Source: Streptomyces sp. HNM0575
Lineage (GTDB): Bacteria; Actinomycetota; Actinomycetes; Streptomycetales; Streptomycetaceae
Direction of reading: 5' to 3'
Assembly (NCBI RefSeq): GCF_012726265.1
Contig: NZ_JAASAG010000012.1
Location: 124,001 to 188,000 of the forward strand
DNA length: 64,000 nt
The position numbers and the translations under genes were made by a program. Positions 56,256-64,000 of this stretch are shown here, one piece after another (the first letter of the stretch is position 1; each line of letters begins with the position of its first letter). A model generated the notes under the pieces. It did no database searches, was not told the DNA's origin, and was given only the letters and a program-made list of their open reading frames with translations.

Positions 56256-57815
56256 GTGCGGATGTATCCGGAGCCGACGGGCGAGGTGCGCATGAGTCTG
56301 TCACTGCGCTTCGCCGCCGGGTCTCACGACGGCATGATCCGGGACCACAACGAGGACTCCGGATACGCCGGCCCGCGCCTGCTCGCGGTCGCCGACGGCA
56401 TGGGCGGCCAGGCCGCGGGCGAGGTCGCCAGCTCCGAGGTGATCTCCACCATCGTCCAGCTCGACGAGGACATCCCGGGCTCCGACATCCTCACCTCGCT
56501 CGGCGTCGCCGTGCAGCGCGCGAACGACCAGCTGCGCGTCATGGTCGAGGAGGACCCGCAGCTGGAGGGCATGGGCACCACGCTCACCGCGCTGCTGTGG
56601 ACGGGCCAGCGGCTCGGGCTCGTGCACGTCGGCGACTCCCGCGCGTACCTGCTCCGCGACGGACAGCTCACGCAGATCACCCAGGACCACACGTGGGTGC
56701 AGAAGCTCGTCGACGAGGGCCGCATCACCGAAGAGGAAGCCACGACCCACCCGCAGCGCTCGCTGCTGATGCGCGCGCTGGGCAGCGGCGACCACGTCGA
56801 ACCCGACCTGTCCATCAGGGAGGTTCGCGCAGGCGACCGCTATCTCATCTGCTCCGACGGACTGCCCACCGTCGTCAGCCCGCAGACCATCGAGGAAGCC
56901 CTCGCCAGTTACCAGGGGCCGCAGGAGACGGTGCAGGAGCTGATCCAGCTCGCGCTGCGCGGCGGCGGCCCCGACAACATCACGTGCATCGTCGCGGACG
57001 TCGTCGACGTCGACGAGAACGACGCTCTCGGGCGGCAGTTGAACGACACCCCGATCGTCGTCGGTGCCGTCGCTGAGTCGCAGACGCCGCTCGGCGGCGT
57101 CGCGGCCATGCACACGCCCGCCGCGCGCGCCGCCGAACTCGGGCGCACCGCGGGCCAGTCGGTGCCTCCGCAGAGCCCGGGCGGTGATGGCTTCGGGCCG
57201 CCCGGAAGCGGCAACATGGCGGGCCCGCCCGCCGGCAGCTTCGACGCGTACACCGAGGAAGACTTCATCAAGCACCGCGGCGGCAGAGGCTGGCTGCGGC
57301 GGTCGGTGTGGATCGCGCTGGTCCTGATCATCGTCGGCGGCGGGCTCTACGGCGGTTACCGCTGGACGCAGACCCAGTACTACGTCGGCGCCAACGACGA
57401 CCACATCGCGCTCTACCAGGGCATCAGCCAGGAGCTGGCCGGCATCAGCCTGCACGAGGTCTACCAGGACCGTCCCGGAGTCGAACTCAAGTACCTGCCC
57501 GGCTACCAGCGCAACCAGGTCCGCGAGACCATCGCGGCCAGCAGCTCCGGCGAAGCGCGCGACAAGGCCGACGAGTTGGAGGCGCAGGCCGAGGTCTGCC
57601 GGATCGTCGCCGAGCAGCGCGTCCAGCCCCCGAAGGACGACGAGGGCAAGAAGAAGGACGACCCGGCCAAGCAGGGCGAGGCGGGCGACTCGGCGAAGGA
57701 CTCGGCGGCAGGCGCCTCCGGCGGCAAGAAGCCCAGCGGCTCTCCTTCGCCGACGCCCGGCCCGAAGCTGTCGGAGAAGCAGCAGCAGCTCGCCAAGCAG
57801 TGCACCGCGCCGTAG
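56256..57815 (+). CDS. PP2C-family Ser/Thr protein phosphatase
   Basis: 519 aa, the PstP-like phosphatase that reverses PknB phosphorylation. The metal-binding PP2C motifs are DHNEDSGYAG, LLAVADGMGGQAAGEVASSE, GDSRAYLLRDGQL and GGGPDNITCIVADV. A linker, a membrane helix (SVWIALVLIIVGGGLYGGYR, about 349-368) and an extracytoplasmic domain with a Lys/Asp/Pro-rich tail follow. GTG 56256 is preferred because CGGAGGG lies 8 nt upstream; ATG 56292 (MSLSLRFAAGS) would give the mycobacterial-length start. Confidence 0.9.
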   Translation: MRMYPEPTGEVRMSLSLRFAAGSHDGMIRDHNEDSGYAGPRLLAVADGMGGQAAGEVASSEVISTIVQLDEDIPGSDILTSLGVAVQRANDQLRVMVEEDPQLEGMGTTLTALLWTGQRLGLVHVGDSRAYLLRDGQLTQITQDHTWVQKLVDEGRITEEEATTHPQRSLLMRALGSGDHVEPDLSIREVRAGDRYLICSDGLPTVVSPQTIEEALASYQGPQETVQELIQLALRGGGPDNITCIVADVVDVDENDALGRQLNDTPIVVGAVAESQTPLGGVAAMHTPAARAAELGRTAGQSVPPQSPGGDGFGPPGSGNMAGPPAGSFDAYTEEDFIKHRGGRGWLRRSVWIALVLIIVGGGLYGGYRWTQTQYYVGANDDHIALYQGISQELAGISLHEVYQDRPGVELKYLPGYQRNQVRETIAASSSGEARDKADELEAQAEVCRIVAEQRVQPPKDDEGKKKDDPAKQGEAGDSAKDSAAGASGGKKPSGSPSPTPGPKLSEKQQQLAKQCTAP

Positions 57816-57831
57816 GGGGGCTCCGGCAGCA

Positions 57832-59226
57832 ATGAGCAGCAACATCATGACGAACACCGGCAGCAACACGACGGTCTCCCCCGGAGGCCTTCCCAGCCGC
57901 CGCAACACCGAGCTGGCGATGCTGATCTTCGCCGTGCTCATCCCCGTCTTCGCCTACGCCAACGTCGGCCTGGCCAAGGACGGCGCACTGCCCGCCGGCA
58001 TGCTGGGCTACGGTGCGGGCCTGTGCCTGCTCGCAGGCGTGGCTCACGTGGTCGTGCGCCGCTGGGCACCGTACGCGGACCCGCTGATGCTGCCGATCGC
58101 CACGCTGCTCAACGGCATGGGCCTCGTGCTCATCTACCGGCTCGACCTCGAACCGCTGCCGGGCGGCGCCGCCGCCCCCACGCAGCTGATGTGGTCCACG
58201 CTCGGCGTCGCGCTCTTCGTCGGGGTGCTGGTCTTCCTCAAGGACCACCGGGTGCTCCAGCGCTACACGTACATCTCGATGGTGGCGGCGCTGATCCTGC
58301 TGATCCTTCCCGTGTTCTTCCCGGCCCGCTTCGGCGCCCGAATCTGGATCACGATCCCCGGGATCGGCTCGCTCCAGCCGGGAGAGTTCGCGAAGATCAT
58401 CATCGCTGTCTTCTTCGCCGGCTACCTGATGGTCAAGCGCGACGCCCTCGCCCTCGCCAGCCGCCGCTTCATGGGGCTCTACCTGCCGCGCGGACGCGAC
58501 CTGGGCCCGATCCTGGTGATCTGGGGCCTGTCGGTCCTCATCCTCGTCTTCGAGACCGACCTGGGCACCTCGATGCTCTTCTTCGGCCTCTTCGTCGTGA
58601 TGCTGTACGTCGCCACGGAACGCACCAGCTGGATCGTCTTCGGCCTCGCGCTCACCGTCGTCGGCGCCGTCGCCGTCGCCAGCTTCGAGCCCCACGTGCA
58701 GGGCCGCGTCGACGACTGGCTCGACCCGATGCAGGCCTTCAAGGACGGCTCGGAGCAGCCCGCGCAGGCACTGTGGGCCTTCGGCTCGGGCGGCGTGCTC
58801 GGCTCGGGGCTCGGGCAGGGCTTCTCCCGGCTCATCGGCTTCGCCGCGAAGAGCGACTACATCTTCGCCACCGTGGGCGAAGAGCTGGGCCTCGCCGGCG
58901 TGATGGCGCTGCTGCTGCTGTACGGACTGCTCGTGGAGCGCGGCATCCGCACCTCGCTCGCGGCCCGCGACCCCTTCGGCAAGCTGCTGGCCGTGGGCCT
59001 GTCCGCGGCGTTCGGCATCCAGGTCTTCGTCGTCGCGGGCGGCGTGATGGGGCTCATCCCGCTCACGGGCATGACGATGCCCTTCCTCGCACAGGGCGGT
59101 TCGTCCGTCATCGCCAACTGGGCGCTCGTGGCGATCCTGCTCAAGATCAGCGATACGGCGCGGCGTCCCGCGCCGGCACCGGCGCCATCGCCGGACGCCG
59201 AGATGACCCAGGTGGTCCGCCCATGA
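57832..59226 (+). CDS. FtsW/RodA-family SEDS peptidoglycan glycosyltransferase
   Basis: 464 aa with about ten helices. SEDS signatures include ARIWITIPGIGSLQPGEFAK, VFETDLGTSMLFFGLFVVML and the C-terminal IPLTGMTMPFLAQGGSSVIA. It polymerises lipid II with the class B penicillin-binding protein encoded next. A Pro/Ala-rich cytoplasmic tail ends the protein. Start ATG 57832; ATG 57847 is an alternative. Confidence 0.93.
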   Translation: MSSNIMTNTGSNTTVSPGGLPSRRNTELAMLIFAVLIPVFAYANVGLAKDGALPAGMLGYGAGLCLLAGVAHVVVRRWAPYADPLMLPIATLLNGMGLVLIYRLDLEPLPGGAAAPTQLMWSTLGVALFVGVLVFLKDHRVLQRYTYISMVAALILLILPVFFPARFGARIWITIPGIGSLQPGEFAKIIIAVFFAGYLMVKRDALALASRRFMGLYLPRGRDLGPILVIWGLSVLILVFETDLGTSMLFFGLFVVMLYVATERTSWIVFGLALTVVGAVAVASFEPHVQGRVDDWLDPMQAFKDGSEQPAQALWAFGSGGVLGSGLGQGFSRLIGFAAKSDYIFATVGEELGLAGVMALLLLYGLLVERGIRTSLAARDPFGKLLAVGLSAAFGIQVFVVAGGVMGLIPLTGMTMPFLAQGGSSVIANWALVAILLKISDTARRPAPAPAPSPDAEMTQVVRP

Positions 59227-59284
59227 TGTCCACGCCGAACAAGACCGCACACGTGAACCGGCTACCCGTACGAGGTGATGCACA

Positions 59285-60751
59285 GTGAACAAGCCACTGC
59301 GCCGGATCGCGATCTTCTGCGGCCTGCTGGTGCTCGCCCTGCTGGTGCGCGACAACTGGATCCAGCTCGTACAGGCCGAGGAACTCAAGACCGATCCCAA
59401 GAACCGCCGCGTCGCCATCGCGCGCTACTCGCAGCCGCGGGGCAACATCATCGTCGACGGCAAGTCGATCACCGGCTCGACCGAGACCAAGAGCGGCGAC
59501 TTCCGCTACAAGCGCACGTACAAGAACGGCCCGATGTGGTCGCCGGTCACCGGCTACGCCTCGCAGGCCTTCGGCGCCAACCAGCTCGAAGCCCTCAACG
59601 ACGGCATCCTCACCGGCGACGACGACCGGCTCTTCTTCAACCGCACCATCGACATGCTCACGGGCAAGCCGCAGAAGGGCGGCAACGTCGTCACGACGCT
59701 CGACGCCAAGGCGCAGAAGGCCGCGTTCGAGGGGCTCGGCGACAAGAAGGGCGCGGTCGCGGCGATAAACCCGAAGACCGGCGCGATCCTCGCCCTCGCG
59801 AGCACCCCGTCGTACGACCCGTCCCACTTCGCGGGGAACGGCGGCGACGACACCAAGGCGTGGTCGAAGCTCCAGAAGAACAACAACGAAGACGAGCCGA
59901 TGCTCAACAGGGCGCTGCGGCAGACCTATCCGCCGGGCTCCACCTTCAAGGTCGTCACCGCGGCGGCGGGCCTGGAGAGCGGGAAGTACGACCTGGACAA
60001 GGCGACCGACTCCCCGGACCCGTACAAGCTGCCGGACTCCCAGACCAAGCTCGGCAACGAGGGCCACATCCCCTGCGAGAACGCCACGGTGCGCAACGCG
60101 CTGCGCTTCTCCTGCAACACCGTCTTCGCGAAGATGAGCCACACCGTAGGCAACGGCGACATGATCAAGATGGCCGACAAGTTCGGCTTCAACAACAAGG
60201 AGCTGGACACCCCGGTCCGCGCCGCCGAGAGCGTCTACCCCGAGGACAACAAGCCGCAGAACGCCATGGCCGGCATCGGCCAGGCCAGCAACCGCGCCAC
60301 CCCGCTCCAGATGGCCATGGTCGCCTCCTCGGTGGCCAACAACGGCTCCCTGATGAAGCCGTACATGGTCGACCAACTCGTCGCCCCGAACCTCAACGTC
60401 GTCGAGCAGCACAAGCCGACGGAGATGAGCCAGCCGCTCTCCTCCGAGAACGCACAGAAACTCCAGCAGGGCATGGAGACCGTGGTACAGAAGGGCACCG
60501 GTACCAGCGCGCAGATCCCGGGCGTGACCGTCGGCGGCAAGACGGGCACCGCCCAGCGTGGCGAGAACAACAGTGAGAACCCCTACGCGTGGTTCATCTC
60601 ATACGCGAAGGACAAGAACGGTGAGGCCCCCGTGGCGGTGGCGGTCGTCATCGAGGGTTCCGACACCCTCCGCAGCGACATCGCGGGCGGCAAGCTCGCC
60701 GCACCCGTCGCCAAGGGCGTGATGAACGCCGTGCTCGAGGATCAGGGATGA
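59285..60751 (+). CDS. pbpA: Class B penicillin-binding protein PbpA
   Basis: A 488-aa transpeptidase. A short cytoplasmic tail and signal-anchor (IAIFCGLLVLALLVRDNWIQ) precede the dimerisation region and a transpeptidase domain with SxxK in PPGSTFKVVTAA, SxN in RFSCNTVFAKM and KTGTA in VGGKTGTAQRG. It crosslinks glycan made by the upstream SEDS protein. The GTG start at 59285 has GAGGTG upstream. Confidence 0.94.
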   Translation: MNKPLRRIAIFCGLLVLALLVRDNWIQLVQAEELKTDPKNRRVAIARYSQPRGNIIVDGKSITGSTETKSGDFRYKRTYKNGPMWSPVTGYASQAFGANQLEALNDGILTGDDDRLFFNRTIDMLTGKPQKGGNVVTTLDAKAQKAAFEGLGDKKGAVAAINPKTGAILALASTPSYDPSHFAGNGGDDTKAWSKLQKNNNEDEPMLNRALRQTYPPGSTFKVVTAAAGLESGKYDLDKATDSPDPYKLPDSQTKLGNEGHIPCENATVRNALRFSCNTVFAKMSHTVGNGDMIKMADKFGFNNKELDTPVRAAESVYPEDNKPQNAMAGIGQASNRATPLQMAMVASSVANNGSLMKPYMVDQLVAPNLNVVEQHKPTEMSQPLSSENAQKLQQGMETVVQKGTGTSAQIPGVTVGGKTGTAQRGENNSENPYAWFISYAKDKNGEAPVAVAVVIEGSDTLRSDIAGGKLAAPVAKGVMNAVLEDQG

Positions 60752-60796
60752 CGAATCCGACACCGGACGGCACCGAGAACCACCGGGCCCGTCACC

Positions 60797-60819
60797 GTCC
60801 CGCGGCGGCACCGCGGGAC
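60797..60819. terminator. 9-bp hairpin in the pbpA-pknB gap
   Basis: GTCCCGCGG pairs perfectly with CCGCGGGAC around a 5-nt loop, 46 nt after the pbpA stop. In the 223-nt gap before pknB it may reduce read-through, so pknB could also have its own promoter. Confidence 0.45.
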
Positions 60820-60974
60820 GTGACCGAAACTCCCCCGGGGGCACAGCAAATGGTGACGTCCGTCACCTCACTCACGACCGACCCGCACGTGTGGGCGGGT
60901 ACCGTATCCCGAGCAGCACACCGCCGTGCCGTACGTCAGATACGGGCCCGGACGAACGGAGAGGGCTGGAGACT

Positions 60975-62975
<2,001 letters not shown>

Positions 62976-62984
62976 TCAGGTACC

Positions 62985-63035
62985 GCGCTGACCCCGGCGC
63001 CGGCCCGAAGCCGGTGTCGGCGCCGGGGTCAGCGC
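62985..63035. terminator. 18-bp bidirectional terminator between pknB and sortase
   Basis: GCGCTGACCCCGGCGCCG (62985-63002) pairs perfectly with 63018-63035 around a 15-nt loop. It lies 9 nt after the pknB stop and 5 nt from the convergent sortase stop. Confidence 0.88.
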
Positions 63036-63040
63036 AGTGG

Positions 63041-63808
63041 TCAGCGCAGTTCCTTCGGCGGGGTGCGGTCCGCGTCGACGTCCACCGTGCGCTCCAGCTC
63101 GCCCCACACCACGTACCGGTACTTGGACGTGAAGACGGGCGTGCACGTGGTGAGCGTGATGTAGCGCCCGTCGGTCCTCTTGCCCGAGCCCTTGGGCACC
63201 GGCTTCAGCACGTCGACGTTGTACTTGGACGTACGCGGCAGGATCGAGAAGACCTTGTAGACGAACCACGTGTTCTTCGTCTCGAAGACGATCGGGTCGC
63301 CCTTCTCGATCTTGTCGATCCGGTGGAACTTCGCGCCGTGCCCGTCCCGGTGGGCCGCCAGCGCGAAGTTGCCCGACTGGTCCTGCGGCATCGCCGACTT
63401 GACCGGCTTCGTGTAGTAGCCGGCCGCGCCCTTGTTGAGCTCCTTCGCGTCGGTGCCCTTCATCACGAGCACGTCGCCGCTCGACATCGACGGCACGTGC
63501 AGGAAGCCGATGCCGTCCTTGGTGTCGAGAGCGCCCGGAGTGCGGTCGCGGAGCCAGCTCTCCCGCACCTTGTCGCCGGCGCGCTCGGAGTCGCGGTCGG
63601 CGAGCACGTTCGTCCACCACAGCGAGTAGACGACGAAGAGCGCGAGCACCACGCCCGCGGTGATGAGGAGTTCGCCGACGCAGCCGACGAGCGCCGAGAG
63701 CCTGCGACGGCGCGCGGCCCTGCGCCCGCGCTCGGACGCGGGATGAGGCTGCGAGTAGGACGACGAAGTGCCGGGCCCCCCGCCCCTGTCGTGTTTGGTC
63801 TGTGACAC
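63041..63808 (-). CDS. srtE: Class E sortase
   Basis: 255 aa. A basic N-terminus and one membrane helix (LLITAGVVLALFVVYSLW) precede the sortase barrel. The catalytic triad is visible as His in LAAHRDGHGAKFHRID, Cys in ITLTTCTPVFTSKYR and the Arg of the same segment. Class E enzymes of actinobacteria attach LAXTG-type proteins to the wall. The start is GTG 63808. A second sortase lies immediately upstream on this strand. Confidence 0.9.
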   Translation of the reverse strand: MSQTKHDRGGGPGTSSSYSQPHPASERGRRAARRRRLSALVGCVGELLITAGVVLALFVVYSLWWTNVLADRDSERAGDKVRESWLRDRTPGALDTKDGIGFLHVPSMSSGDVLVMKGTDAKELNKGAAGYYTKPVKSAMPQDQSGNFALAAHRDGHGAKFHRIDKIEKGDPIVFETKNTWFVYKVFSILPRTSKYNVDVLKPVPKGSGKRTDGRYITLTTCTPVFTSKYRYVVWGELERTVDVDADRTPPKELR

Positions 63809-63835
63809 CGCTGACCCGCCCGTTCTTGCTGTCCC

Positions 63836-64000
63836 CTATTCGACGAGAGCGTCCGGTTTCCCCTCGCTGCGCGGACGCTCCTCGACCATTTTGCCCCAGA
63901 CGATGAGCCGGTACTTCGAAGTGAACTCGGGCGTGCACGTGGTCAACGTGACGTAACGGCCCGGCTTTTCGAATCCGGAGCCCTCCGGAACAGGCTCGAT
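63836..64000 (-). CDS. Second class E sortase, C-terminal part (cut by window edge)
   Basis: The last 54 codons of a sortase gene whose start lies beyond the window. It reads GRYVTLTTCTPEFTSKYRLI then VWGKMVEERPRSEG before a TAG at 63838-63836, with catalytic Cys and Arg in the same spacing as its neighbour. It ends 27 nt upstream of the first sortase start, so the two are a tandem pair. Confidence 0.88.
   Translation of the reverse strand: MEPVPEGSGFEKPGRYVTLTTCTPEFTSKYRLIVWGKMVEERPRSEGKPDALVE

Overview
The window is very GC-rich, uses GTG starts freely and packs genes into start/stop-overlapping operons. Its gene content (BkdR with a branched-chain 2-oxoacid dehydrogenase, the proteasome activator Bpa, and an FhaA-FhaB-PP2C-FtsW/RodA-PbpA-PknB cluster followed by class E sortases) points to a Streptomyces or close relative, in the conserved core of the chromosome.

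Layout. 1-9.5 kb: phenylacetate aldehyde dehydrogenase paaN divergent from a TetR regulator, an alkyl-DHAP-synthase-like flavoenzyme, bkdR, and the bkd operon (E1 alpha, E1 beta, E2). 9.5-16.6 kb: a MobA-like protein, moeA and a K+ channel in one overlapping string, a quinone oxidoreductase, a secreted anchored protein and the Bpa proteasome activator. 16.6-19.7 kb (minus): TrmH methyltransferase, HTTM membrane protein and its DUF5819 partner. 19.8-23.6 kb: paaABCDE. 23.6-30.3 kb: rhodanese, J-domain-like protein, HxlR regulator divergent from an azoreductase, and a fused 5-oxoprolinase. 30.6-37.5 kb: a stress cluster with an Acg-type nitroreductase, two CBS-BON proteins, a GNAT/acyl-CoA-synthetase lysine acetyltransferase and a double universal stress protein.

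37.8-54.5 kb looks like an integrated genomic island. An intact tRNA-Leu(CAG) with its structured 3' flank lies at the right end. A second copy of the same flank, attached to a collapsed tRNA-Leu remnant, lies at the left end. Between them are copper-type proteins (His/Met-rich membrane protein, lipoprotein, CopC-like), an overlapping antiporter-CBS-permease unit, a decayed flavin monooxygenase with a TetR regulator, and an arsenic set (arsC, arsR, Acr3, second arsR, arsO, MFS). It also holds two broken arsenic genes (a first arsC and an arsI-like lyase). No integrase is visible.

54.9-64 kb: the cell-wall and division signalling operon fhaA-fhaB-PP2C-ftsW/rodA-pbpA-pknB ends at a large bidirectional terminator. 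It faces two sortase genes, the second cut by the window edge.

The most connected regulatory signal is an identical 18-bp near-palindrome at the tetR/paaN intergenic region and in front of paaA, with a related 14-bp copy upstream of bkdA. It suggests that one TetR protein coordinates phenylacetate and branched-chain oxoacid catabolism.
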